From Pseudomonas koreensis (GTDB lineage: Bacteria > Pseudomonadota > Gammaproteobacteria > Pseudomonadales > Pseudomonadaceae), in contig NZ_JAOEJU010000013.1 of the NCBI RefSeq assembly GCF_025447595.1, positions 101,837 to 165,836 of the forward strand: a stretch of DNA of 64,000 nt, in the 5' to 3' direction. Position 1 is the stretch's first letter, and each line of letters begins with the position of its first letter. The notes under the pieces were generated by a model, which was not told where the DNA came from, searched no databases, and saw only the letters and a program-made list of their open reading frames with translations. The translations under genes and the position numbers were made by a program. Of the stretch, positions 1 through 9,306 are shown piece by piece.

Positions 1-350
1 GCATTGGTGATCATCACGACGCGCTTGCCGGCGCGTTTGATCGCGGACAGAAAGGTATCGGCATCCGGGCGCAGGGCAATCAGGTGCGCAGTCTCCATTT
101 TCAGCTCACGTACCGACAGCTTCAGTTCTGCGCTCCAGAAATCCAGGCAATACCACTGGAGTTGACCGGCATGTCGCTCGAACAACGGCTGCAATTCCAT
201 TTCCGCCATGGCCCGGCTCACGCCATGCAGTTCGGCGTAGCGTTGTGGCAGGTGTTCCAGCCAGAAATGGTTGTCAAAGTGCAGGTCGAGCAACGTGCCG
301 TCCATGTCCAGCAGAACGGTATCGATGTCGGACCACGGTAATGAAGGCAT
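1..350 (-). CDS. yrfG: HAD-family nucleotidase (YrfG-like GMP/IMP nucleotidase), 3' end outside window
   Basis: The visible N-terminal 116 residues begin MPSLPWSDIDTVLLDMDGTL, which carries the HAD motif I DxDGT with the nucleophile and acid/base aspartates. The last visible residues read VVMITNA, which is motif II (hhhT/SN). The protein continues past base 1. YrfG-type enzymes dephosphorylate purine nucleoside monophosphates in the cytosol. The gene is divergent from nudE, as yrfG and nudE are adjacent in many gammaproteobacteria. The start at 350 is chosen because the HAD motif follows at the usual distance. The exact substrate cannot be read from this fragment. Confidence 0.85.
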   Translation of the reverse strand, partial: MPSLPWSDIDTVLLDMDGTLLDLHFDNHFWLEHLPQRYAELHGVSRAMAEMELQPLFERHAGQLQWYCLDFWSAELKLSVRELKMETAHLIALRPDADTFLSAIKRAGKRVVMITN

Positions 351-438
351 GGCAACGTCTCGAACGGTAAAAAGATATCCGACGCAAACAATCGGAAAAG
401 CCGCGTTATAGTAGCGCGTTCACGCCAAGGAGCTTTGC

Positions 439-1005
439 ATGCGCCAGAAACCCACCGTACTTGCCCGCGAGATCGTCGCCACCAGCCGGCTGTTCTGCGT
501 CGAAGAGCTGAAGCTGCGTTTCTCCAACGGCGTGGAACGCACTTACGAGCGGTTGGTCGGCAAGGGCGCCGGTTACGGCGCGGTGATGATTGTGGCCATG
601 CTTGATGCCGAACATGCGGTGCTGGTCGAGGAATACTGTGGTGGTACCGACGAGTACGAATTGTCCCTGCCCAAAGGTTTGATCGAACCGGGCGAGGATG
701 TGCTGGCGGCAGCCGAGCGTGAGCTCAAGGAAGAGGCGGGCTTCGGCGCCCGGCAACTGGAACACCTGACCGAGCTGTCGCTGTCCCCTGGCTACATGAG
801 CCAGAAAATCCAGGTGGTGCTCGCCAGCGATCTGTATGAAGAGCGACTGGAAGGCGACGAGCCGGAGCCGATGCGGGTGGACAAGGTCAACCTGAGGGAT
901 CTCTCTTCATTGGCGCAAAATCCGCAATTTTCCGAAGGTCGTGCCTTGGCGGCGTTGTACCTGGCCCGCGACCTGCTGACCCAGCGCGGCTTTTTCCAGT
1001 CATGA
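439..1005 (+). CDS. nudE: ADP compounds hydrolase NudE (Nudix)
   Basis: This 188-residue Nudix hydrolase carries the complete Nudix box around residues 73-95 (G-x5-E-x7-REL-x-EEAG). The family hydrolyses ADP-ribose, AppA and NADH-type dinucleotides to mononucleotides in the cytosol. An AAGGAG ribosome site lies 8 bases before the ATG. The stop codon overlaps the next ATG (ATGA), so nudE and cysQ are translationally coupled. The neighbourhood yrfG/nudE/cysQ fits turnover of nucleotide by-products. Length and motif agree with the family. Confidence 0.93.
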   Translation: MRQKPTVLAREIVATSRLFCVEELKLRFSNGVERTYERLVGKGAGYGAVMIVAMLDAEHAVLVEEYCGGTDEYELSLPKGLIEPGEDVLAAAERELKEEAGFGARQLEHLTELSLSPGYMSQKIQVVLASDLYEERLEGDEPEPMRVDKVNLRDLSSLAQNPQFSEGRALAALYLARDLLTQRGFFQS

Positions 1006-1844
1006 GTGAGATGTCTATGAATTTTCCCCATCCGTTGATGGCGCCGGTGGTTGAACTGGCGTTGCGTGCTGGCGAGGCGATTCTGCCGTTCTGGCGCGCC
1101 GATGTGGCGGTGACCGCCAAATCCGATGATTCGCCGGTGACCGCTGCAGACATCGCTGCGCACCATGTGATCGTAGCCGGCCTGACCGCCCTGGATCCGG
1201 GCATCCCGGTGTTGTCCGAAGAGGATGCCGACATCCCGCAAAGCGTGCGTGCCGGCTGGCAGCGCTGGTGGCTGGTGGATCCGCTGGATGGCACCAAGGA
1301 GTTCATCAGCGGCAGCGAAGAGTTCACCGTCAACATTGCCTTGATCGAAAATGGCCGGGTGGTCTTTGGCGTGGTATCGATGCCGACCAATGGGCGTTTC
1401 TACGTTGGCGGTACCGGACTCGGTGCCTGGCGCGGCGACAAGGGCGGCACGCCAGTGGCGATTCAGGCTCGTGACGTACCCGGACCTGGGGAAGCGTTCA
1501 CCGTGGTCGCCAGTCGCCGCCATTCGAGCCCGGAGCAGGAGCGCCTGCTGGCCGGTTTGAGCGCAAGCCTGGGCGAGTTGCAACTGGCCAATATCGGCAG
1601 TTCGCTGAAGTTCTGTCTGGTGGCCGAAGGCGCGGCGGACTGCTATCCGCGACTGGCGCCGACGTCCCAGTGGGATACGGCGGCAGCGCAGGGCGTTCTG
1701 GAAGGTGCGGGTGGCGAGGTGCTGGACTTGAGCGGCGAAGCCTTCTGCTATCCGCCGCGAGAATCGTTGTTGAACGGATTCTTCCTGGCGTTACCGGCGA
1801 AAGCCGCGTGGCGAGCGAAGCTGCTGGAGCTGGCCCGTTCGTAA
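1002..1844 (+). CDS. cysQ: 3'(2'),5'-bisphosphate nucleotidase CysQ
   Basis: CysQ removes the 3' phosphate of PAP (3'-phosphoadenosine 5'-phosphate), the by-product of sulfate assimilation, and keeps it from accumulating. The 280-residue protein has the inositol-monophosphatase-fold metal motifs: EED near residue 71, DPLDGTKEF near residue 91, and a C-terminal WDTAAAQG motif near residue 225. The ATG overlaps the nudE stop by four bases. A second in-frame ATG five codons later (MNFPHP) is possible; the coupled upstream start was preferred. Confidence 0.93.
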   Translation: MSEMSMNFPHPLMAPVVELALRAGEAILPFWRADVAVTAKSDDSPVTAADIAAHHVIVAGLTALDPGIPVLSEEDADIPQSVRAGWQRWWLVDPLDGTKEFISGSEEFTVNIALIENGRVVFGVVSMPTNGRFYVGGTGLGAWRGDKGGTPVAIQARDVPGPGEAFTVVASRRHSSPEQERLLAGLSASLGELQLANIGSSLKFCLVAEGAADCYPRLAPTSQWDTAAAQGVLEGAGGEVLDLSGEAFCYPPRESLLNGFFLALPAKAAWRAKLLELARS

Positions 1845-1875
1845 GCGCGCTCCCTGACTCGGGAACGCTCAGCCC

Positions 1876-2331
1876 TCAGCGGTGCAGGACATACTGCCCG
1901 CTGAAGGTCACCGCATCTTCATCGCTCCCCGCATTGACGACTCGCGTGTGCAACGTCAATCGCGCTCGCCCGTAGCGTTGATACATCGTCAGAAACTTCT
2001 TCCACACCGCCGGGCTTGGCGACGCGCAGATGGCGTTGGCATCGCCGGTTACCGGCAACGGATAACTGATCTGTCCTTCCTGAATCACGATGTGCCCGTC
2101 CTTGATGCCTTCTTCCTCCAAGCGCAAATGCAGCAAGCCCCAACCGGCCAATACCGCGCCGCAATACAGGCTCCCGCCAAACATGGTGCTCTTGTGATTG
2201 ACGTTGGCTTCCAGCGGCAAGTGCAGGCGCAGTTGCTGGTCCTGCCATTCGAGGACTTTGAGGCCCATGTCCCGGGTCAGAGGGATGTCGTGATGGAGGA
2301 CGGATTCGAGATGGCGACTGTCGCGATTCAT
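1876..2331 (-). CDS. YiiD C-terminal-type hotdog thioesterase
   Basis: The 151-residue protein resembles the thioesterase domain at the C-terminus of YiiD (hotdog fold). The segment HKSTMFGGSLYCGA around residues 46-59 matches the helix that carries the active site in this family. The natural substrate is unknown, probably an acyl-CoA or acyl-carrier thioester. Its ATG overlaps the dctD stop (ATGA), so it is the last gene of a dctB-dctD-thioesterase unit. It converges on cysQ with a 31-base gap. Confidence 0.75.
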   Translation of the reverse strand: MNRDSRHLESVLHHDIPLTRDMGLKVLEWQDQQLRLHLPLEANVNHKSTMFGGSLYCGAVLAGWGLLHLRLEEEGIKDGHIVIQEGQISYPLPVTGDANAICASPSPAVWKKFLTMYQRYGRARLTLHTRVVNAGSDEDAVTFSGQYVLHR

Positions 2332-3713
2332 TCGGATTCGTCTCCATGGCTGCTGCTGTCGGCGAAATTCAGACCGTGCTTGCGCAGTTTGTCGTGTAGC
2401 GTCTTGCGCGGAATGCCCAGGGCTTCGGCGAGACTGCGTACCGAGCTGTGCGATCGGGCCAGTTCGGCGGCGATCAATGACTTTTCGAAATTCTCCACCT
2501 GTTCACTGAGGCCACCGCTGGTGATCTCGATGGCCGCGCTGCTGCCGTCAGGCTGAGTGTTGTCCAGCGCCAGCTCCAGGCCAAGGGCAAAACGCTCCGC
2601 CGCGTTCTGCAATTCCCGCACGTTGCCCGGCCATGAATGCCGCAGCAGCAACGCCCGTTGCGCCGGCTGCAGTTCGTGCGGTGGCAGACCATGGCGGGCA
2701 CTGGCTTCGTCGGCGTAATGCTGGAACAGCATCAAGGCGTCTTCACCTCGTTCTCGCAACGGTGGAATGCGCAGCGGCGCCACATTGAGGCGGTAATACA
2801 GGTCGGCCCGGAAGCGGCCCTGATCGGCGGCCTGGCGCAGGTCTTCCTTGGTGGCGGCGATGACGCGAATGTCCAGCGGGATCAACTGATTGCCGCCCAG
2901 ACGCTCGACCACGCGCTCCTGCAACATGCGCAGCAGTTTGACCTGCACATCCATGCTCATACTCTCGATTTCATCGAGGAACAGCGTGCCGCCATTGGCG
3001 AATTCGAACTTGCCGATCCGGCGTTTTTGCGCGCCGGTGAAGGCGCCGGGTTCATGACCGAACAGTTCGCTTTCGACCACCGACTCGGCCAGCGCTCCGG
3101 CGTTGATGGCCACGAACGGGCCGTTGCGCCGGCTAGACAGATCGTGCAGGGCGCGGGCGACGACTTCCTTGCCGGCACCGGTTTCGCCGAGGATCAGCAC
3201 GTCGGCTTTTGTCGCCGCCAGTGCGCCGATCTGCTCGCGCAGGCGCGACATCGGCGCGGACTGACCGACCAGCCGCGCGCTCAGTTCATTGCGATCACTC
3301 AGGGCCATGCGCAGGCTGCGGTTGTCCAGAACCAGACGCCGCAGGGCCAAGGCGCGGCGCACGCTGTCGAGCAGGGCGTCGCTGGCGAAGGGTTTTTCCA
3401 GAAAGTCGTAGGCGCCGGCGCGCATGGCCTGCACGGCCAGTGGCACGTCGCCGTGGCCGGTGATCAGCAGCACTGGCAGTTCCGGATCCTGGGCGTGCAG
3501 TTCGCTCAGCAGTTCCAGGCCATCCATGCCGGGCATGCGGATGTCGCTGACCACCACACCGGGCCAGTCGCGCTCCAGTTGTGCAGCCAGTCCCTTGGCT
3601 TCGGACAGCGGAAGAATCTTCAGGCCGGCCAGATCCAGGGTCTGGCCGAGGGCCTGACGCAGGTGCGGATCGTCGTCGATCAGCACTACCTGAATGCGGT
3701 TGTCGATGGTCAT
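2328..3713 (-). CDS. dctD: C4-dicarboxylate transport response regulator DctD (sigma54 activator)
   Basis: This 461-residue NtrC-family activator has an N-terminal receiver domain with phospho-acceptor Asp57 (SDIRMPG). A central AAA+ domain follows with Walker A GETGAGKE, the sigma54-contact loop GAFTGA and Walker B LFLDEIE. The C-terminal Fis-type helix-turn-helix contains SLAEALGIPRKTLHDKL. DctD turns on sigma54-dependent dicarboxylate uptake genes after phosphorylation by DctB. Its ATG overlaps the dctB stop. The expected target dctA is not in this window. Confidence 0.93.
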   Translation of the reverse strand: MTIDNRIQVVLIDDDPHLRQALGQTLDLAGLKILPLSEAKGLAAQLERDWPGVVVSDIRMPGMDGLELLSELHAQDPELPVLLITGHGDVPLAVQAMRAGAYDFLEKPFASDALLDSVRRALALRRLVLDNRSLRMALSDRNELSARLVGQSAPMSRLREQIGALAATKADVLILGETGAGKEVVARALHDLSSRRNGPFVAINAGALAESVVESELFGHEPGAFTGAQKRRIGKFEFANGGTLFLDEIESMSMDVQVKLLRMLQERVVERLGGNQLIPLDIRVIAATKEDLRQAADQGRFRADLYYRLNVAPLRIPPLRERGEDALMLFQHYADEASARHGLPPHELQPAQRALLLRHSWPGNVRELQNAAERFALGLELALDNTQPDGSSAAIEITSGGLSEQVENFEKSLIAAELARSHSSVRSLAEALGIPRKTLHDKLRKHGLNFADSSSHGDESE

Positions 3714-5524
3714 GCGCTTCGATCCTCGGGCGGTTGCAGGCTGACCCCGGGCGCGCCGGCGCGCAGCCGCAGGGTGATCAAGGCGCCACCTTGCTTGTGG
3801 TTGGCGAACGACAGTTCACCGCCGAAGGCGCGCATCAGGGTTTCGCAAATGGCCAACCCCAGACCGAGACCCTGAGTTCGGGTCTTGGTGGTGTAGAAGG
3901 GTTCGCTGGCACGGCCCAGGGCTTCCATGCAGAAACCCGGGCCATTGTCGCGAATGTACAGGTTGACGCCTTCGTCGGTGGATTCGGCACTCAGCCACAA
4001 TTTGCGCGGCGGGCCTTTTTCGGTGAGAGCGTCGAGGGCGTTGGCGAGCAGGTTGCCCAGCACCTGGCGCAGACGAGTCTCACCGGCCTCGACCCACAGG
4101 GTGGCGGCCGGCAGGTCGCGGATCAGTTCGACGTCCATGCTGCGGCGACGTTTGGCCAGCAACGCCAATGCATCGTCCAGTGCCGGTTGCAGCGCGACGC
4201 TTTCCGGGGCATGGCGATCCCGGCGGGCGAAAGCGCGAAGGTGAGCGATGATCGAAGCCATGCGTCCGGTCAGCTCGCTGATCAGCTTGAGGTTGCCTCG
4301 GGCGTCTTCGGTACGCTCATGGTCAAGCAGCACCTCGGCGTTCTCGGCGTAGCTGCGGATCGCCGCCAGTGGCTGATTGAGTTCGTGACTGATGCTCGCC
4401 GACATCGTCCCCAGCGCCGACAACTTGCCGGCCTGGACCAGATCGTCCTGGGCCCGGACCAGTTCCTGCTGTGCCTGTTCGCGCTCCAGCACTTCCTGTT
4501 TCAGACGACGGTTGAGTCCCTCCAGATCGCTGGTGCGTTCGGCAACCCGGCCTTCGAGCTCTCGTCGGGCCTTGGCCTCGAAAGCGATCCGTTCCAGATA
4601 ATGGCGACGGCGCTGCATCATCAGGCCCAGCAACAGCATCACTACCAGCAACGTGGCGCTGCCGATCGCCACCACTGTGCGTACCGGTCGGTCGATCAGC
4701 GTGCGCGGGGCAAGAATGCTGACGCTCCAGCCGGTTTCCGCGATGTCCTGGGTCTGCGGCAGCCACGCGGTCGGGCTCAGGTTCAAGGGCCGTGGCTCGC
4801 GGGTCGGGTAGGGCTGGATCGCGGTGATCGCCGCACGTTCGTCGTCGCTCAGCTTGCGGGTTGAACGGAAGCGCCATTCCGGGCGCGAGGTCAGGATGAC
4901 CACGCCATTGTGGTCGGTCACCAGCAGTTGCTCCGGCGTTTTGCCCCACAGGCTCTCGGTATGGTCGAGGTCAACCTTGACCACCAACACGCCAATGATT
5001 TTCTCGCCGTTGCGCACCGCTGCAGCGAAGAAATAGCCACGCTTGGCGGACGTGGTGCCCAGGCCGAAGAAGCGGCCCAGGCGCCCGGCCATGGCTTCAC
5101 TGAAGTACGGTCGGAACGAAAAATTGCGCCCGACGAAACTGTCGTGTTTGTCCCAGTTCGACGCCGCCAGCGTGCGGCCGGTGGTGTCCATCAGGTACAT
5201 GACTTCGGCTCCGGTCTGGGAAGCAATGTTCTTCAACAGGCGGTTGGCACTGCCCTGGGTGACACCGTCGTCCGGCGCGCCGACGACCGCACGCAGGGCC
5301 GGCAGGTCGCCGAGAATCTGTGGTAACACTTCGTAGCGATGCAAGGTGCCCAGCAGGTTGGCGACGTAGAGGTCGAGCGTCTGGCGGTTTTGACCGGCCA
5401 GCTCATTGCGGTAGTAGCGCTCGGCCAGATGCTCCAGCGGCCACAACAGCGGGGCCAGACACAGGGCCAGCAAGGCAAGACTTCGCCAGCGGGGGCGACG
5501 GGGGAGGGTCGGAGTCATAAACAT
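3710..5524 (-). CDS. dctB: C4-dicarboxylate sensor histidine kinase DctB
   Basis: The 604-residue membrane sensor has a first transmembrane segment at about residues 14-31, a periplasmic double-Cache-like sensing domain, and a second segment at about 284-303. A cytoplasmic coiled coil (about 312-365) precedes the kinase core. The dimerisation/phosphotransfer motif is SHELNQP with His380, and the ATPase boxes are DNGPGF and GLGLAI. It senses periplasmic succinate, malate or fumarate and phosphorylates DctD. No good ribosome site precedes ATG 5524 or the ATG two codons later; an 8-bp hairpin sits just upstream. Confidence 0.92.
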   Translation of the reverse strand: MFMTPTLPRRPRWRSLALLALCLAPLLWPLEHLAERYYRNELAGQNRQTLDLYVANLLGTLHRYEVLPQILGDLPALRAVVGAPDDGVTQGSANRLLKNIASQTGAEVMYLMDTTGRTLAASNWDKHDSFVGRNFSFRPYFSEAMAGRLGRFFGLGTTSAKRGYFFAAAVRNGEKIIGVLVVKVDLDHTESLWGKTPEQLLVTDHNGVVILTSRPEWRFRSTRKLSDDERAAITAIQPYPTREPRPLNLSPTAWLPQTQDIAETGWSVSILAPRTLIDRPVRTVVAIGSATLLVVMLLLGLMMQRRRHYLERIAFEAKARRELEGRVAERTSDLEGLNRRLKQEVLEREQAQQELVRAQDDLVQAGKLSALGTMSASISHELNQPLAAIRSYAENAEVLLDHERTEDARGNLKLISELTGRMASIIAHLRAFARRDRHAPESVALQPALDDALALLAKRRRSMDVELIRDLPAATLWVEAGETRLRQVLGNLLANALDALTEKGPPRKLWLSAESTDEGVNLYIRDNGPGFCMEALGRASEPFYTTKTRTQGLGLGLAICETLMRAFGGELSFANHKQGGALITLRLRAGAPGVSLQPPEDRSA

Positions 5525-5527
5525 CGG

Positions 5528-5547
5528 GCGCCTGTGGGTACAGGCGC
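5528..5547 (-). promoter_or_regulatory. hairpin immediately before the dctB start
   Basis: GCGCCTGT and ACAGGCGC form a perfect 8-bp stem with a 4-base loop. The stem ends 3 bases before the dctB start codon, where a ribosome site would normally be. No run of T follows, so it is not a terminator. It might limit translation initiation of dctB, but that is inference. Confidence 0.4.
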
Positions 5548-5624
5548 ATTATGCCTAGGCTTGCCGTTGCAGTCTGCGCACCCGTTGCCGGGCATGCAGC
5601 GGCGCTGAAGTTTCACACAGGACT

Positions 5625-6170
5625 TCAGGAAAAGACTTCGGCGTCCTTCAGGAGGGCGCCCACCTGATCCTTGGCCGACAGTTTCGGCGCTTCGTCCAGT
5701 TGCCAGTCGATGCCCAGGTCCGGATCGTCCCAGCGAATGCTGCGCTCGGAAGACGGGTTGTAATAGTCGGTGGTCTTGTAGAGGAATTCGGCGAACTCGC
5801 TCAGTACCACAAAACCGTGGGCGAAGCCTTCCGGAACCCACAGTTGGCGATGGTTGTCGGCGGAAAGACGTACGGCGACCCATTTGCCGAAATGCGGCGA
5901 ACTGCGACGGATGTCCACTGCCACATCAAGCACTTCACCCACGGTGACACGAACCAGTTTGCCCTGGGTATTTTCCAGCTGATAGTGCAGACCGCGCAGC
6001 ACGCCTTTCTGCGAGCGCGAATGGTTGTCCTGGACAAATTGCGTGTCGAGGCCGGTTACGTCCTGAAAGGCCTTGGCATTAAAGCTTTCGTAAAAGAACC
6101 CGCGCTCGTCACCGAAAACCTTGGGTTCGATGATCAGGACACCAGGCAGGTCAGTGGGGATTACATTCAT
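5625..6170 (-). CDS. rfbC: dTDP-4-dehydrorhamnose 3,5-epimerase
   Basis: The 181-residue cupin-type epimerase (RfbC/RmlC) converts dTDP-4-dehydro-6-deoxyglucose to dTDP-4-dehydrorhamnose for L-rhamnose in surface polysaccharide. It shows the family signatures FGDERGFFYE, VLRGLHYQ (catalytic His) and WVPEGFAHGF. The start at 6170 (MNVIPTDLPG) fits the family N-terminus; longer in-frame starts would add unrelated sequence. The usual partners rfbB, rfbD and rfbA are not adjacent, so this copy stands alone between dctB and a divergent aminotransferase fusion. Confidence 0.93.
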   Translation of the reverse strand: MNVIPTDLPGVLIIEPKVFGDERGFFYESFNAKAFQDVTGLDTQFVQDNHSRSQKGVLRGLHYQLENTQGKLVRVTVGEVLDVAVDIRRSSPHFGKWVAVRLSADNHRQLWVPEGFAHGFVVLSEFAEFLYKTTDYYNPSSERSIRWDDPDLGIDWQLDEAPKLSAKDQVGALLKDAEVFS

Positions 6171-6348
6171 GGGGATATTCCAGTGGCAGGTGTGAATGGG
6201 CGACATTCTTGCGCAAAGTGCCGATCGGTGCGAGGGGCGCATGCAAATCGCCCGCCTCGCAGCAGGTCGGGGGCGGATGGTCGGGGGGTTGCTTATCGCC
6301 TGAAGCAATGGCGATATAGGCGCCTAATAAAATTTCAGGGGTCGTTCC

Positions 6349-9261
6349 ATGTCGTTCGCCACGTTGATTCATCGCGCCAGCTTGCCCAGCCCTCAGGTTT
6401 CGGTGGAGCAGGCCCGGCATCTGCTGGCGCAGCAATACGGGTTGAGCGGCACATTGCAGGCCTTGGGCAGTCAGCAGGACCTCAATTACCGAATCGACAG
6501 CGAACGTGGGCGATTCGTGCTGAAGATCTGCCGGGGTGACTATTCGCTGGTAGAGCTGCAGGCCCAGCATGCGGGCCTGAAATATCTGGCCGAGAAGGGT
6601 GCCGTTAAGGTTCCTCGTGTGATGACGGCCACTAACGGCGCTGACCTGCTGACCCTGGACGTCGGTGGAGAATCGGTGCATGTGCGGCTGCTCGATTACA
6701 TCGAGGGCCAGCCGCTGACGGCGCTCGATCATCTTGGCCATGAAGTCGTCGCCGGATTTGGCCGGCTCTGCGGCGAAATGGATCTGGCCCTGGCCGGCTT
6801 CGACCATCCGGGTCTCGAGCGCACGCTGCAATGGGACGCGCGCCACGCCAGTGCACTGATCGAACATCTTCTGCCAGTGATCGACGACGAACGCCAGCGC
6901 GCGTTGATCGCCGAGGCTGCCGAACAGGCCAGGCTTCGTTTGCAGCCGCTGCTGGAAAAGCTGCCGGTGCAGGCAATCCACATGGACATCACCGACGACA
7001 ACGTGGTCTGGCAGCGTGATGCCCGGCGGCACTGGGAATTGCAGGGCGTCATCGACTTCGGCGATCTGGTTCGCACCTGGCGCATCACCGATCTGTCGGT
7101 TACCTGCGCCGCACTGCTGCATCACGCCGCCGGCGATCCATTCGTGATCCTGCCGGCAGTGCAGGCCTATCACGCGGTCAATCCTCTGCAACACGAAGAA
7201 TTGCTGGCGCTGTGGCCGCTGATTGTGGCGCGGGCAGCGGTGCTGGTGCTCAGTGGCGAGCAACAGGTCAGCATCGATCCGGGCAATACCTACAGCCGCG
7301 ACAACCTGACCCACGAATGGGAGATCTTCCGGGTCGCCACTTCGGTACCGCTGGCATTGATGGAGGCGGCGATTTTCACGGCGCTCGGCCAGACATTACC
7401 GACCTTCGACAGTGAAGGCTTCGCGCCGTTATTGCCCGATCTGGTCGGGCGCGAATTCGCGTTGATCGATCTGGGTGTGTTGAGCGCGCACTTCGAGGCG
7501 GGCAACTGGGAGCAGCCTGGCATTGATCAGCGTCTGTTGAGCGAGGCCGCCGCTATCCACGGTCTGTCGGCCAGTCGATACGGGCAATACCGGTTGTCGC
7601 GCACCCTGCCCGACAGCGCCGATGAGCCAGAGACATTCCCGCTACACGTTGAATTGCATGTACCTCAGGGTTCGACGGTGGAAGCGCCGTTTGCTGGCGT
7701 ACTTCAACTGTCGGCCGACGGCGCGCTGCGACTCGACGGCCCGCAACTAAGCCTGCGTCTGTGGGGCGTGAAACCTTCGTTGCACGGCGGCACGGCGCTG
7801 GTGAAAGGTCAGGTGCTGGGTTCGGTGGATGGTCCGTTGACCGTGCAAATGACTCGCGGCGCACAGCTTGAAGCGCCGCTGTTCTGCACGCCGACCCGCG
7901 CGGGGGCGTGGCAGGCGTTGTGCCCCTCGCCGGCAGCACTGCTGGGCCTGGCCTGCGACGCCGAGCCGGAGCTGGACGCAGCAACCCTGCTGGCCCGCCG
8001 CGACGCTAGTTTTGCCCGCACCCAGAAGCACTATTACGTCGACCCGCCGCGCGTCGAACGCGGCTGGCGCAATCACCTGATCGACATGCAGGGCCGCTCC
8101 TACCTCGACATGCTCAACAACGTCGCGGTGCTCGGTCACGGTCACCCTCGCATGGCGGCGGTGGCGAGCCGGCAGTGGTCGCTGCTCAACACCAACTCGC
8201 GGTTCAACTATGCGGCTGTTGCCGAGTTTTCCGAGCGATTGCTGAAACTGGCACCGGAGGGCATGGATCGGGTGTTTCTGGTTAACAGTGGTAGCGAGGC
8301 TAACGATCTGGCGATCCGCCTGGCGTGGGCCGCCAGTGGTGGACGCGACATGATCAGCGTGCTGGAGGCTTATCACGGCTGGACGGTCGGCGCGGACGCG
8401 GTCTCGACCTCGATTGCCGATAACCCGCAGGCCCTGAGCAGTCGCCCGGACTGGGTACACGCGGTGACCGCGCCCAACACCTATCGCGGCGAATTTCGCG
8501 GCCCGGATTCGGCGCCGGATTATGTGCGCAGCGTCGAACATCATCTGGCGAAGATCGATGAGCAGAAGCGGCAACTGGCCGGGTTCATCTGCGAGCCGGT
8601 CTACGGCAACGCGGGCGGGATCTCGCTGCCGCCGGGTTACCTGAAAAAAGTTTATGAACGGGTGCGTGCCCGTGGCGGTGTGTGTATCGCCGACGAGGTG
8701 CAGGTCGGTTACGGGCGCATGGGTCACTTCTTCTGGGGTTTCGAAGAGCAAGGCGTGGTGCCGGACATCATCACCATGGCCAAAGGCATGGGCAACGGTC
8801 AGCCGCTGGGCGCGGTGATCACCCGCCGGGAAATCGCCGAGGCGCTGGAAGCCGAAGGTTATTTCTTCTCGTCCGCCGGCGGCAGTCCGGTGAGTTGCCA
8901 GATCGGCATGGCAGTGCTGGATGTGATGGAAGAAGAAAAACTCTGGGAAAACGCCCAGGTGGTCGGCGCCCACTTCAAAGCCCGGCTGGAGGCGTTGATC
9001 GATCAATATCCGTTGGTCGGCGCGGTACACGGTTCGGGGTTCTATCTGGGGGTCGAGCTGATCCGCAATCGGGAAACCCTGGAACCGGCGACCGAGGAAA
9101 CCACGCTGTTGTGTGATCGCCTGCGGGAACTGGGGATTTTCATGCAGCCGACCGGCGATTATCTGAACGTCCTGAAGATCAAGCCGCCGATGGTCACCTC
9201 GCGTCAGAGCGTGGATTTCTTCGTCGACATGCTGGCGAAGGTGCTGGAAGAAGGGCTCTGA
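6349..9261 (+). CDS. fusion: APH-type kinase + M23/biotinyl-like domain + class III aminotransferase/phospho-lyase
   Basis: The 970-residue protein joins three parts. Residues ~25-300 form an aminoglycoside-phosphotransferase/choline-kinase fold with the catalytic loop HMDITDDNVVW (H211, D213) and a metal motif IDFGD (D236). Residues ~430-550 resemble a peptidase-M23 or biotinyl beta-sandwich without an obvious catalytic set. Residues ~560-970 are a class III PLP enzyme with Lys812 in ITMAKGMGNG. The ends resemble human hydroxylysine kinase and the AGXT2L-type ammonia-phospho-lyases, so one chain may phosphorylate an amino alcohol or hydroxy-amino acid and then cleave it. Substrate is inferred. 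A strong terminator follows. Confidence 0.8.
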   Translation: MSFATLIHRASLPSPQVSVEQARHLLAQQYGLSGTLQALGSQQDLNYRIDSERGRFVLKICRGDYSLVELQAQHAGLKYLAEKGAVKVPRVMTATNGADLLTLDVGGESVHVRLLDYIEGQPLTALDHLGHEVVAGFGRLCGEMDLALAGFDHPGLERTLQWDARHASALIEHLLPVIDDERQRALIAEAAEQARLRLQPLLEKLPVQAIHMDITDDNVVWQRDARRHWELQGVIDFGDLVRTWRITDLSVTCAALLHHAAGDPFVILPAVQAYHAVNPLQHEELLALWPLIVARAAVLVLSGEQQVSIDPGNTYSRDNLTHEWEIFRVATSVPLALMEAAIFTALGQTLPTFDSEGFAPLLPDLVGREFALIDLGVLSAHFEAGNWEQPGIDQRLLSEAAAIHGLSASRYGQYRLSRTLPDSADEPETFPLHVELHVPQGSTVEAPFAGVLQLSADGALRLDGPQLSLRLWGVKPSLHGGTALVKGQVLGSVDGPLTVQMTRGAQLEAPLFCTPTRAGAWQALCPSPAALLGLACDAEPELDAATLLARRDASFARTQKHYYVDPPRVERGWRNHLIDMQGRSYLDMLNNVAVLGHGHPRMAAVASRQWSLLNTNSRFNYAAVAEFSERLLKLAPEGMDRVFLVNSGSEANDLAIRLAWAASGGRDMISVLEAYHGWTVGADAVSTSIADNPQALSSRPDWVHAVTAPNTYRGEFRGPDSAPDYVRSVEHHLAKIDEQKRQLAGFICEPVYGNAGGISLPPGYLKKVYERVRARGGVCIADEVQVGYGRMGHFFWGFEEQGVVPDIITMAKGMGNGQPLGAVITRREIAEALEAEGYFFSSAGGSPVSCQIGMAVLDVMEEEKLWENAQVVGAHFKARLEALIDQYPLVGAVHGSGFYLGVELIRNRETLEPATEETTLLCDRLRELGIFMQPTGDYLNVLKIKPPMVTSRQSVDFFVDMLAKVLEEGL

Positions 9262-9274
9262 GGCCATGCGGAAG

Positions 9275-9306
9275 CGAAAAATACCGATTTGTATCGGTAT
9301 TTTTCG
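9275..9306 (+). terminator. terminator after the kinase-aminotransferase fusion gene
   Basis: A perfect 14-bp stem (CGAAAAATACCGAT with its complement) has a 4-base loop TTGT. A-rich and T-rich arms let it act on either strand. It lies 14 bases after the stop codon. Confidence 0.85.

Noticed and set aside
7747..9267. 506-codon minus-strand frame
   Set aside because: It is a shadow of the PLP-enzyme half of the fusion gene; it is His/Gln/Arg-rich with no family resemblance.
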